Origin: Oscillospiraceae bacterium
GTDB taxonomy: Bacteria; Bacillota; Clostridia; Oscillospirales; Oscillospiraceae
NCBI GenBank assembly: GCA_017438675.1
Contig: JAFRUW010000033.1
Coordinates: 1 to 12,669, forward strand
Direction of reading: 5' to 3'
Length of the DNA stretch: 12,669 nucleotides
Position 1 is the stretch's first letter. The number at the start of each line of letters is the position of its first letter. A model generated the notes under the pieces. The model was not told the DNA's origin and searched no databases. It saw only the letters and a program-made list of their open reading frames with translations. Positions 1 to 7,100 of this stretch are shown here, in pieces. The translations under genes and the position numbers were made by a program.

Positions 1-824
1 ATTATCCTCTGAACAAACTTTTTAAACAGATTGAAATTGACACGGGTGTCCTTTTCATCGCCGTCCCAATACTCATTTACGCCAAGTACCATATCGTTGC
101 CTTTTTCCGTGGCGCCGGAGTTTATATCTCCGTGGATAAAATGGAGCTTTGCGGTGCGGTGACTTCTTAAATAAAAATGCTCAAAGGTATGGGTATAGTT
201 GAAGCTCAGCACGGCGTGAGCGCCTATGTCCATAATATCCGGTGAGCGGAGCCTGCAGGAGGATCCTGTACCGTACTGAGTTACTCTGTCCACACAGTGA
301 CGCAAATAATACTCGAGGCAGTCAGTCAGGCGCAGCAGGTCATAGTACAGCTTATCGATAAACTCCTTATATGTCGAGTCGTATTTCAAAGACATGCACC
401 CGACATAAATCGAATAGAATTGCTCTGTTTCCTGCCTTTGTTTTGTCGGCCTTCTGACGACGGAGTATATATCGTTCGTCTGGCGGTCAAAATACTCAAC
501 TATATTTTTGATCTCGCTTTCAAAATCTATCCAGTTTTTGCCTATACCGCAGTTTCCTTCGAGGATATATTTGAAATAGTGATACCACGTGTTGTTGGTG
601 ATGAAGGACATTATCTGCTGCAGCCTGTCCTTGCTGTACGACAGGTCGAGAAGATACTTCTGAATATTCGCATGAGAACGATTATAAGCGTAAGTGTCGA
701 TCCCGCTCATATCTCCCGCGTTATTCAGTTCCTCCGCCAGCGTCAGAAACGTCATAAAATCCGTATATCTTGTCGGCAAATCATGCGCAAGATCGAAGCC
801 GTTTCCCACAATTAGTATATTCAT
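1..824 (-). CDS. abiH: AbiH-family phage abortive infection protein (3' end outside window)
   Basis: Reading the minus strand from ATG 824-822 gives 274 codons without a stop, running off the window. The N-terminus MNILIVGNGFDLAHDLPTRY is the hallmark of AbiH proteins (Pfam AbiH family): a beta strand and glycine-rich loop followed by the D-L-x-H-x-L-P-T-x-Y motif at residues 11-20. Further family-like signatures are W-I-D-F-E (98-102), S-F-N-Y-T (207-211), I-H-G-D (230-233) and V-L-G-V-N-E (246-251). AbiH was described in Lactococcus as a phage abortive infection protein; its biochemical mechanism is not established. An AGAGGAAG ribosome binding site lies about 8 bases upstream and supports this start. 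The gene follows rimM on the same strand after 55 bp with no recognisable promoter, so read-through from the ribosomal/SRP operon is likely. By eye its sequence is less GC-rich than its neighbours, compatible with acquisition by transfer. The family call is firm; an active defence role is inferred. Confidence 0.9.
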   Translation of the reverse strand, partial: MNILIVGNGFDLAHDLPTRYTDFMTFLTLAEELNNAGDMSGIDTYAYNRSHANIQKYLLDLSYSKDRLQQIMSFITNNTWYHYFKYILEGNCGIGKNWIDFESEIKNIVEYFDRQTNDIYSVVRRPTKQRQETEQFYSIYVGCMSLKYDSTYKEFIDKLYYDLLRLTDCLEYYLRHCVDRVTQYGTGSSCRLRSPDIMDIGAHAVLSFNYTHTFEHFYLRSHRTAKLHFIHGDINSGATEKGNDMVLGVNEYWDGDEKDTRVNFNLFKKFVQRI

Positions 825-854
825 TATCTTCTTCCTCTCTGTCTCTCATGTAGC

Positions 855-874
855 GGCGGGCCTCCGTGCCCGCC
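855..874 (-). other. GC-rich hairpin between rimM and abiH
   Basis: GGCGGGC (855-861) and GCCCGCC (868-874) form a perfect 7-bp stem around a 6-base loop, just past the rimM stop codon. No T-run follows on the minus strand, and only CTTT follows on the plus strand, so it is not a canonical intrinsic terminator. It could be a partial terminator, an RNA-stability element or a processing site that lowers abiH expression relative to rimM. Confidence 0.5.
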
Positions 875-879
875 CTTTA

Positions 880-1365
880 TTACATCCCTTCGATGAGATG
901 GAACCTCATAAAGCCCTCATCCATGTTTATTTCCCGCACGAACTCATCAACCCCCGGGACAAGTATTTCCCGCGCACCCTTTATGACGTACACCTTGCCG
1001 GAGGGGAGGGTCAGGATATCGGAAACCGTACCCAGCTCCTCATCGGCGTCGCCGAGAGCCTTAAGCCCGATGAGGTCCTGAAGATAGTATTCGCCCTCGG
1101 GAAGGGGATTGTCGTTGCGGTTGATGGAGACGATCTTGTTTTTGAGGGCTATTGCCTTGTCCAGATCGTCCACGCCGTCGAATTTTATATAAACAAAGTT
1201 TTTCTGAACCCGTGAGCTCAGAACCCTGTAACATACATTATCGATATACAGCCTGTCAAAGTCAAGGAGAAATTCCGGCTCGTCACACCAGGGGTCGATC
1301 TTGACCTCCCCGCGAAGCCCGTGAGTATTGAGGATTCTTCCCGATTCAAGATACCTTTTTGTCAT
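880..1365 (-). CDS. rimM: Ribosome maturation factor RimM
   Basis: A 161-residue protein, close to the usual 165-175 for RimM, which binds ribosomal protein uS19 and assists 16S rRNA processing and 30S head assembly. The N-terminal domain carries the typical G-R-I-L-N-T-H-G-L-R-G-E-V motif (residues about 9-21). The C-terminal PRC-barrel-like domain starts near Q-D-L-I-G-L and contains L-G-T-V-S-D-I and the late R-E-I-L-V-P-G-V motif. The start at 1365 is supported by TGAGGT just upstream (GAGG at 1371-1374). It lies 140 bp downstream of khpA, across a strongly structured spacer, and is followed by abiH instead of the usual trmD. Role and identity come from family knowledge. Confidence 0.96.
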   Translation of the reverse strand: MTKRYLESGRILNTHGLRGEVKIDPWCDEPEFLLDFDRLYIDNVCYRVLSSRVQKNFVYIKFDGVDDLDKAIALKNKIVSINRNDNPLPEGEYYLQDLIGLKALGDADEELGTVSDILTLPSGKVYVIKGAREILVPGVDEFVREINMDEGFMRFHLIEGM

Positions 1366-1387
1366 GATAACCTCACATATAAAGTTT

Positions 1388-1499
1388 TAGGGATCGTCGT
1401 GACAACGATCCCTATAGCCAAGAATTATTTGGAAGACAGCCAAAGACGGCTTTGGACCCGGGGGCGTGTATTCCCCCGGGAAACCGATATGATCGGCTT
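1388..1499 (-). other. Cluster of four hairpins in the khpA-rimM spacer
   Basis: In the order met by minus-strand transcription: a stem of 1481-1488 with 1492-1499 around CAT (8 bp including one G-U pair in the RNA); CCCGGGGG/CCCCCGGG (1457-1464 with 1473-1480, 8 bp, 8-base loop); CCAAAG/CTTTGG (1440-1445 with 1450-1455, 4-base loop); and a 10-bp stem 1388-1397 with 1405-1414 containing AGGGATCGT/ACGATCCCT. None has a proper T-tract in the direction of transcription. The stems are exact, but the function is unknown. Candidates are RNA processing or stabilisation, attenuation between khpA and rimM, or a remnant of small palindromic repeats. Confidence 0.65.
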
Positions 1500-1505
1500 T
1501 TTCCG

Positions 1506-1736
1506 TCAATCCATAATATCAACGCTGACGCGCCGCCCCTGCTTCTGGGCTACGGAACGCATAAGCACTCTTATCTCTTTGGCGATCTTACCGTGACGGC
1601 CGATGACCTTGCCCATATCGCTTGTCGCCACATGGAGCTCATATACTGTTTCATCGGCCTCGTCGCGCTCAACTACAGAGACCTCATCAGGATTGTCAAC
1701 AAGATTTTGCGCGATGTAAACCAAAAGATCTTTCAT
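1506..1736 (-). CDS. khpA: KH-domain RNA-binding protein KhpA
   Basis: A 76-residue single KH-domain protein of the KhpA/YlqC family, its full usual length. The KH signature G-x-x-G appears in V-I-G-R-H-G-K-I-A (residues about 43-51), followed by the helix with I-R-V-L-M-R-S-V-A. In streptococci KhpA pairs with KhpB/EloR and affects cell elongation and RNA metabolism; that partner is not in this window. A GGAGGT ribosome binding site (1743-1748) sits 6 bases from the ATG. It starts 13 bp after the rpsP stop, the standard Bacillota rpsP-khpA arrangement. Confidence 0.95.
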   Translation of the reverse strand: MKDLLVYIAQNLVDNPDEVSVVERDEADETVYELHVATSDMGKVIGRHGKIAKEIRVLMRSVAQKQGRRVSVDIMD

Positions 1737-1749
1737 TTGAGACCTCCAA

Positions 1750-1989
1750 TTAGATTGCGCCTGCTGTCTTAAGCAGTCTCTTAACAGTGTCGGTGGGCTG
1801 AGCGCCGTTCTTTACCCAATACTGGGCACGCTCTGCGTCGACCTTGATCTCAGCGGGATTCTTGAGGGGATCGTATAAGCCGATCTCTTCGATGAATCTG
1901 CCGTCACGAGGGGAGTGAGAGTCGGATACTACGATTCTGTAGTAGGGATTCTTCTTTGCGCCCATTCTGCGAAGCCTGATCTTTACCAT
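1750..1989 (-). CDS. rpsP: 30S ribosomal protein bS16
   Basis: A 79-residue protein beginning MVKIRLRRMGAKKNPYYRIV, the diagnostic start of bS16, followed by the conserved S-P-R-D-G-R-F-I-E-E-I-G-x-Y-D-P segment and the W-V-K-N-G-A-Q-P-T-D-T-V near the C-terminus. It is a structural protein of the small subunit body. The reading frame extends upstream to an ATG at 2028, but the internal start at 1989 is preferred: it matches the family N-terminus exactly and has a perfect GGAGG (1997-2001) 7 bases upstream. It lies 63 bp after the ffh stop and 13 bp before khpA. Confidence 0.97.
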   Translation of the reverse strand: MVKIRLRRMGAKKNPYYRIVVSDSHSPRDGRFIEEIGLYDPLKNPAEIKVDAERAQYWVKNGAQPTDTVKRLLKTAGAI

Positions 1990-1996
1990 GATTTCA

Positions 1997-2001
1997 CCTC
2001 C
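1997..2001 (-). promoter_or_regulatory. Ribosome binding site fixing the rpsP start
   Basis: GGAGG on the minus strand lies 7 bases before ATG 1989-1987. It decides between this start and the in-frame ATG at 2028, which would add 13 residues foreign to the bS16 family. Confidence 0.85.
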
Positions 2002-2052
2002 ATGATTTTCTTTAAAATATATAGCCATATCTGACGATATTAACTAACCTGC

Positions 2053-3417
2053 TTAAAAGCCGAAGAGACCCTTTTTGCCCTTCCGCTTGCCTCTTCCGAA
2101 GAGACCGTCGAGAGTGGGGTTCTTGCTCTTGTTCATGCGGCGGGTGACTTCCTTCATCATTTCGTACTGCTTGAGAAGTCTGTTTATCTCCACGACCTTT
2201 GTTCCGCTTCCGGCGGCAATGCGCTTTTTACGGCTGCTGTTGAGGATCGCCGGGTTCTCACGCTCATTGGGTGTCATGGAGAGCAGGATCGCCTCGATGT
2301 GCTTGATGGCGTTCTCATCAATGGTGGCACCCTGGAGTGCGCTTGCGTCCATACCCGGGATCATGCCGGCGATGTCGTTTATGCTGCCCATGCCCTTTAT
2401 CTGGGAGAGCTGGTCGTAATAGTCGTTAAGGGTGAACTTGTTCTGCTTAAGGCGTGCCGCCATTTCCTCGGCCTTTTTCTTGTCGAAGCTCTGCTCCGCC
2501 TTTTCGATAAGGGTGAGCATATCGCCCATGCCGAGGATACGGGAGGCCATCCTGTCGGGGTGGAATACCTCGATATTGTCCAGCTTTTCGCCTGTACCGG
2601 CGAACTTCACCGGTTTGCCGGTGACGGCCCTTACGGAGAGGGCAGCGCCGCCTCGGGCGTCGCCGTCCAGCTTTGTGAGCATGATGCTGTCGATACCCAG
2701 CGCCGCGTCAAAAGCGGATGCCGCGTTGACAGCGTCCTGACCGGTCATGGCATCGACCACCAGCATGATCTCCTGAGGCTCAACCGCGGCCTTTATATTC
2801 TTGAGCTCATCCATGAGCTGCTCATCGATGTGGAGACGGCCGGCGGTGTCAAGGAACACCATGTCGTTGCCGTGCTTCTTTGCGTGCTCAAGAGCGGCCT
2901 TGGCGATGTTCACGGGATTTACGGTGCCCATCTGGAACACGGGGATATTAAGCTGACCGCCTACGGTCTCGAGCTGCTTTATAGCGGCGGGACGGTAGAT
3001 GTCGCAGGCGACGAGCAGCGGGCGCTTGCCGTACTGCTTACGCATGAGGGCCGCCAGCTTCGCGCCGTTTGTTGTTTTACCGGCGCCCTGAAGACCGACC
3101 AGCATAACGACTGTGGGGCCCTTGGGGTTTATATTGATTTTTGAGTTCGTGCCGCCCATGAGAGCGGTGAGCTCCTCATTGACGATCTTAATGACCATCT
3201 GAGCGGGGGTGAGGCTTTCAAGAACGTCGGTGCCCACGGACTTTTCGGTGACTGTCTTGATAAAGTCCCTGACCACCTTGTAGCTGACGTCAGCCTCAAG
3301 AAGAGCCAGGCGGACCTCCCTCATGGCCTCTTTTATATCCGCCTCGGACAGTCTGCCCTTGCCGCGCAGCTTTTTAAAGGACGCGGAAAGTTTTTCCGCT
3401 AAGCTTTCAAATGCCAT
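2053..3417 (-). CDS. ffh: Signal recognition particle protein Ffh (SRP54 GTPase)
   Basis: A 454-residue protein of normal Ffh length. It is the GTPase of the signal recognition particle, which binds 4.5S/6S RNA and signal peptides of nascent membrane proteins and docks with FtsY. The N domain covers roughly residues 1-90. The G domain contains the P-loop G-L-Q-G-A-G-K-T-T (108-116), D-I-Y-R-P-A-A (139-145), D-T-A-G-R (190-194) and T-K-L-D-G-D-A-R-G-G (248-257). The methionine-rich M domain from about residue 300 contains G-M-I-P-G-M and a basic S-R-K-K-R-I-A-x-G-S-G RNA-binding segment, and the tail is lysine/glycine-rich. The start is 7 bp after the ylxM stop, with AAAGG (3429-3433) as ribosome binding site inside the end of ylxM, so the two are probably translationally coupled. 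Confidence 0.98.
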   Translation of the reverse strand: MAFESLAEKLSASFKKLRGKGRLSEADIKEAMREVRLALLEADVSYKVVRDFIKTVTEKSVGTDVLESLTPAQMVIKIVNEELTALMGGTNSKININPKGPTVVMLVGLQGAGKTTNGAKLAALMRKQYGKRPLLVACDIYRPAAIKQLETVGGQLNIPVFQMGTVNPVNIAKAALEHAKKHGNDMVFLDTAGRLHIDEQLMDELKNIKAAVEPQEIMLVVDAMTGQDAVNAASAFDAALGIDSIMLTKLDGDARGGAALSVRAVTGKPVKFAGTGEKLDNIEVFHPDRMASRILGMGDMLTLIEKAEQSFDKKKAEEMAARLKQNKFTLNDYYDQLSQIKGMGSINDIAGMIPGMDASALQGATIDENAIKHIEAILLSMTPNERENPAILNSSRKKRIAAGSGTKVVEINRLLKQYEMMKEVTRRMNKSKNPTLDGLFGRGKRKGKKGLFGF

Positions 3418-3424
3418 GTTGTAT

Positions 3425-3772
3425 CTAACCTTTCAGATTTTCAAGCTGATTCAAAATACCGTCGGCTTCGTCACCGCTGAATCCGTTTTTATCGAACAGG
3501 GTTCTGAGAGCCGATTCCAGATCGGCTATCTGCTTCTGCATTTCGGAAAAGCGCCCGACGATGCCGGTCTTTTCCTCATACTTCAAAAGAAGCTCTTTCG
3601 CGTTTACAATATTGCCTCTGACGCCCTGCCTTGTAATGCCCAGCTGTTCGCCGATCTCGAACAGGGACAGGTCATCGTTGTAGTACAGATCAAAACAATT
3701 CCTCTGCTTTTCAGTCAGCAGGTCGCCGTAAAAGTCGAACAGCAGAGTCATTTTTACGGTGTCTTCCTTCAT
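3425..3772 (-). CDS. ylxM: YlxM/p13-like SRP-associated HTH protein
   Basis: A 115-residue protein of the UPF0122/YlxM family, found in Bacillota directly before ffh. It resembles sigma-factor region 4: a helix-turn-helix spans about residues 19-62 with T-E-K-Q-R-N-C-F-D-L-Y-Y, S-L-F-E-I-G-E-Q-L-G-I-T-R-Q-G-V-R and a following basic helix. The C-terminal third looks like a coiled-coil-forming helix. In Streptococcus mutans YlxM associates with SRP and modulates Ffh activity, so a role in SRP function is the best inference; DNA binding is possible. The start at 3772 is preferred over the Met at residue 8 because AGAGGTG lies just upstream. It is the first gene of the operon, about 37 bases from the predicted transcription start. 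Confidence 0.92.
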   Translation of the reverse strand: MKEDTVKMTLLFDFYGDLLTEKQRNCFDLYYNDDLSLFEIGEQLGITRQGVRGNIVNAKELLLKYEEKTGIVGRFSEMQKQIADLESALRTLFDKNGFSGDEADGILNQLENLKG

Positions 3773-3782
3773 AGCGCACCTC

Positions 3783-3804
3783 TGTAAAGCAAAAACGTTT
3801 TACA
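3783..3804 (-). other. Dyad in the ylxM leader
   Basis: TGTAAA (3783-3788) and TTTACA (3799-3804) form a 6-bp inverted repeat with a 10-base centre containing AAAAACG. It lies between the predicted transcription start and the ylxM ribosome binding site. It could be a repressor operator or a small leader hairpin; no known operator is recognised with confidence. Confidence 0.35.
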
Positions 3805-3815
3805 CAACGACATAG

Positions 3816-3844
3816 ATATTACTATACTTTATCTGTTTTGTCAA
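3816..3844 (-). promoter_or_regulatory. Sigma-A-type promoter of the ylxM-ffh-rpsP-khpA-rimM operon
   Basis: On the minus strand a perfect -35 box TTGACA (3844-3839) is followed by exactly 17 bases and a -10 box TAATAT (3821-3816). Transcription would start near 3809, giving a leader of about 37 bases before ylxM. No other comparable promoter was found on this strand down to abiH, so all six genes may depend on it. Confidence 0.85.
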
Positions 3845-3861
3845 CAGAAAATATTTATATT

Positions 3862-3889
3862 TCAAAAGAAATCTTGCGATTTCTTTTGA
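3862..3889. repeat. 12-bp perfect inverted repeat with tetraloop
   Basis: TCAAAAGAAATC (3862-3873) pairs perfectly with GATTTCTTTTGA (3878-3889) around TTGC. It lies directly upstream of the -35 box of the leftward promoter. No clear T-tract follows in either direction, so it looks more like a palindromic repeat unit or protein-binding dyad than a terminator. Confidence 0.7.
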
Positions 3890-3915
3890 GAGGGGATTAA
3901 CGCCGCTGCATCGCA

Positions 3916-3961
3916 CAAATTGAATTGATTTAGATTATGAATATAAGGATAATTCAATTTG
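3916..3961. repeat. 11-bp inverted repeat bracketing a candidate promoter
   Basis: CAAATTGAATT (3916-3926) and AATTCAATTTG (3951-3961) are perfect inverted repeats separated by 24 AT-rich bases. The arms overlap the -35 and -10 boxes of the candidate plus-strand promoter, so it could be an operator controlling the glucan-synthase genes, or simply a stem-loop of a repetitive element. Confidence 0.65.
3925..3953 (+). promoter_or_regulatory. Candidate promoter for the split glucan-synthase genes
   Basis: TTGATT (3925-3930), a 17-base spacer and GATAAT (3948-3953) resemble a sigma-A promoter, with 4 of 6 and 5 of 6 consensus bases. It would give a leader of about 185 bases carrying the hairpins at 4029-4050 and 4080-4101. 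AT-rich sequence makes chance matches likely. Confidence 0.35.
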
Positions 3962-4028
3962 CACGTTTGCGGCTTTCCTGTGTTTTTCCCGTGATACATG
4001 CTCCCAGGAAAAATGTGATTTAACTCTT

Positions 4029-4050
4029 TTTCGCCGCTGCGGCGGCGAAA
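4029..4050 (+). other. GC-rich hairpin in the synthase leader
   Basis: TTTCGCCGC (4029-4037) and GCGGCGAAA (4042-4050) form a perfect 9-bp stem with a TGCG tetraloop about 96 bases before the chosen start codon. A T-run precedes the stem, but no T-run follows on either strand, so it is unlikely to be a standard terminator. It may be a structured leader element or part of a repeated palindrome. Confidence 0.6.
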
Positions 4051-4079
4051 TTCTGCGAAGCTTATATTCTGTTTGCAGT

Positions 4080-4101
4080 CTGTATATTTATGTAAATACA
4101 G
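4080..4101 (+). other. Imperfect dyad upstream of the synthase start
   Basis: TATTTA (4085-4090) and TAAATA (4093-4098) form an AT stem flanked by CTG (4080-4082) and CAG (4099-4101), with two unpaired bases on the left. It lies just before GGGGAAAATG and could hide that weak upstream start or act as an operator. Confidence 0.35.
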
Positions 4102-4136
4102 GGGAAAATGATAAAACTGCTCTGGAAAACCGTTAC

Positions 4137-4141
4137 GGAGG
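4137..4141 (+). promoter_or_regulatory. Ribosome binding site fixing the synthase start
   Basis: GGAGG lies 5 bases before ATG 4147. The in-frame ATG at 4108 has only GGGG 3-4 bases away, too close for efficient initiation, so 4147 is preferred. Confidence 0.75.
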
Positions 4142-4146
4142 TACTT

Positions 4147-7100
4147 ATGATCTGCAGGGACAACGGCACATATATCGAACTGAGAGACCTTGCCGCTCTG
4201 GGCAAAGCTGCCGCCGAATGCATATCCGCAGTCGGAACGGTAAAGGCTTCCCGTATTGCCGAAGGGCTGTTATCCGATCTGAGGAGGATAAAACGCGCTT
4301 CCTCGGAGATCGAGGAACGGTACGGCGGAGGAAGCGACGTTCCCAAAGCGGCGGAGTGGCTGCTGGACAACCGGTATATTGCGGAGAGGGAGGGGCTTGA
4401 CGCATCGTACGCTCTGAAGGGCGGCCAAAGACTTCCAAAGGATGAAAAACACGGCTGTTCAGCATTGGAAACAGCGGTTTCCGTACTTGTTTCCGCAGGC
4501 AGGGGAGAAATAACCCACGAGCGGATCTCCGCATTTCTGGACGGATATCAGAAAAGCAGGATACTCAGCGAAGGGGAGCTCCGCGTATTTATCCCGGTTC
4601 TGAAGGCGGCGATTACAGCACTGCTCAAAAGCAACTGTGAAGGCGATATCGAAAGCGACGCCGCGGCGGAGGTTATGGAGAACGTGTTTTCCTCACTTCG
4701 GTTCCTTGAGGGCTACGACGCTCTGGGTCTTCTTGAAAGCGTGAACAGGATCGACGCTGTACTCCGCACCGACCCCGCCGGAGTGTACTCAAAGATGGAC
4801 GAGGAGACAAGAATCGCATACCGGGCGGAGGTGTCGAAGCTGGCAAAAAAGCACGGGATCGGCGAATACGACGCCGCAAAACGGGCAACAGAACTGGCGG
4901 AGAAGAACGACTGCCATGTGGGGCAATTCCTGTTCAGGGAGCCATTGGGGGAGAAAAAGAGAAAAAAGAACGGCGGCACTTACATTGCGTCCACGGTGCT
5001 CCTTACGCTGTTTCTGACTCTGCTTCCTGGTATCGTACTTGAAAACGCGGCGGTGACCTTCCTGCTTCTTTTCCCTGTGTGGGAGATGGTAAAGAACCTT
5101 ATCGATTTTGCCGTAACACGGCTCGTTTTACCCGTGCGGCTTCCGCGGCTTGACCTTGAGGGCGGCATACCGCCGGAGGGGAAGACGATATGCGTAATAT
5201 CGGTACTCGTCACCGGAAAGGAAAGCGCTAGGGATGCAGTCAGGATGCTGGAAGAGTACAGCATTACAAACCGTGACGCCGGGAACAACCTGAAGTTCGG
5301 GCTCCTTGCCGACCTTAAAGAAGCCGACAATAAATCCGCGCCGGGGGACAGAGAACTTACGGATTTCGCATCGGAAGAGATCGGGAAGCTTAACCGGAAG
5401 TACGGCGAAAGGTTTTATCTGCTTATGAGAGGGCGGACAAAATGCCCGTCTTCGGGGAAATATATGGGCTGGGAGCGGAAAAGAGGTGCGATCCTCGAGC
5501 TTGTACGTTTTCTGAAGGGGAAACCCTCAGGTATCACGGTCAGGGCGGGAGACGTGAGCGCCCTTGAAGGCACCGCCTATATCCTGACTCTCGACAGTGA
5601 CACAAGGCTTACCGCAGGCGCGGCAGTACAGCTCGTGGGAGCGGCGATGCACCCGCTGAACAGGCCGGTAATAAACGGCAAGGGAACCGTCACCGAAGGG
5701 TACGGCATCCTTCAGCCGCGAGTGTCCACAGAGCTTAAAAGCGCCGTCAGGTCGGATTTTACAAGGATATTTGCGGGGCAGGGAGGCATTGACCCGTATG
5801 GGGGAAGCGTCTCCGACGTGTATCAGGATCTGTGCGGCTCCGGGAGCTTTGTGGGCAAGGGGCTTATAAATGCTGACGTGTATTATAAATGCCTTGACAG
5901 CCGATTCCCCGCGGACAGGATACTGTCTCACGACATCCTCGAGGGTGCGTTCGTGGGCTGCGGATACATGAGCGATACGGAGCTTGCGGACTCATGCCCG
6001 CCGAAGGTGGTGTCATATTACCGGCGGATGCACAGATGGGTCAGGGGAGACTGGCAGAACATCGTGTATCTGGGCAGAAGGATCAGAGACGCCGAAGGCG
6101 CGGTGACGCCGAATCCGCTTTCCGATCTCAATAAATGGAAAATATTCGACAATCTCCGACGCAGTCTGACGCCCGTATTCACCCTGGCGGCCCTCGTCAT
6201 TGCGATGCTGTCAGAGTGGCAGGTGTTTGGGTGGGCGGCCCTTGCGGCGGTGCTTTCGGCATTCAGCAATCTGCTCATAACCTCGGCGGCGCTCCTTTTC
6301 AGGCAGCGAAGCGGAGTGCGGTTTCTGTCAGGCTTAATATCCGGTTTCGGCGGCATACTCATGCAGACCGTCATACGCCTCATGTTCCTGCCATATGAAG
6401 CGTGGATATGCATAAGCGCGATTCTTTTGTCCCTGTACCGTATGGCAGTCACGAAGCGCAATTTGCTTCAGTGGACCACTGCGGCGGATTCCGACAGGGA
6501 AACAGGATCAGGCGCTGCGTATTACTATCGAAAAATGGCGGCATGTCCCGCTGCGGGGATTGCTGTACTCCTTTTGACTCCATACCCCCCGGCCTGCGCT
6601 GTGGGTATCGTCTGGCTTCTGACGCCCTTTTATGCCTGGGCTCTCAGCAAAGGGATCGAGCATACAAAACAGGTATCACGAAGGGACAGGCGGTATCTTG
6701 TATCGGCGGCGGGGGATATATGGCGCTATTTTGAGGATTTCGTAACTCCAGCCGACAGCTTTCTCCCGCCCGATAACTGGCAGGAGCACCCGGCGTCGGG
6801 TGCCGCCCACAGGACGTCCCCCACAAATATCGGGCTTGCGCTCCTGTCATCCCTTGCTGCCGTCGATCTGGAGCTTGCGCCAAAGGAAAAGGCGCTGGGC
6901 ATTATCGAAAACATCATGACCGCGGTACGGAGACTGCCAAAATGGAACGGACACCTTTACAACTGGTACGACACCAAAACCTGCAAAGTCCTAGAGCCGG
7001 CATATGTTTCCACTGTGGACAGCGGCAATCTTGCCGGGTGCCTCATCGCCCTCAGGGAAGGTCTTACGGAATTTAAGGAGCACAGACTGGCCGCGATGGC

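Larger units (their letters stand above)
3845..4146. other. Divergent intergenic region rich in inverted repeats
   Basis: About 300 bp between the ylxM promoter and the glucan-synthase start. It holds no credible coding sequence. It contains perfect inverted repeats at 3862-3889, 3916-3961 and 4029-4050, and an imperfect one at 4080-4101. It also has alternative pairings of TTTCCTG (3974-3980) or TTTTTCC (3983-3989) with the shared GGAAAAA segment around 4005-4013. The 9-mer CGCCGCTGC occurs twice, at 3901-3909 and 4032-4040. This density of palindromes suggests either regulatory RNA structure upstream of the synthase or a small repetitive palindromic element. No known riboswitch class was recognised. 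Confidence 0.6.

Noticed and set aside
297..815. Plus-strand open frame of 172 codons
   Set aside because: It lies antisense to the clearly recognisable AbiH gene and its product resembles no family.
694..1215. Plus-strand open frame of 173 codons
   Set aside because: It is antisense to abiH and rimM and has no ribosome binding site or recognisable product.
1990..2028. Upstream in-frame start of rpsP
   Set aside because: It would add 13 residues before the invariant MVKIRLRR start and would run through the rpsP ribosome binding site.
2299..3144. Plus-strand open frame of 281 codons
   Set aside because: It lies entirely antisense to ffh, which has every expected SRP54 motif; codon bias of ffh explains the open frame.
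4108..4146. Upstream in-frame start of the synthase adding 13 residues
   Set aside because: Its GGGG is only 3-4 bases from the ATG, whereas the ATG at 4147 has a well-placed GGAGG.
3845..4146. Known riboswitch or CRISPR array in the palindromic intergenic region
   Set aside because: The repeats are inverted and dissimilar, not regularly spaced direct repeats, and no conserved riboswitch core was recognised.
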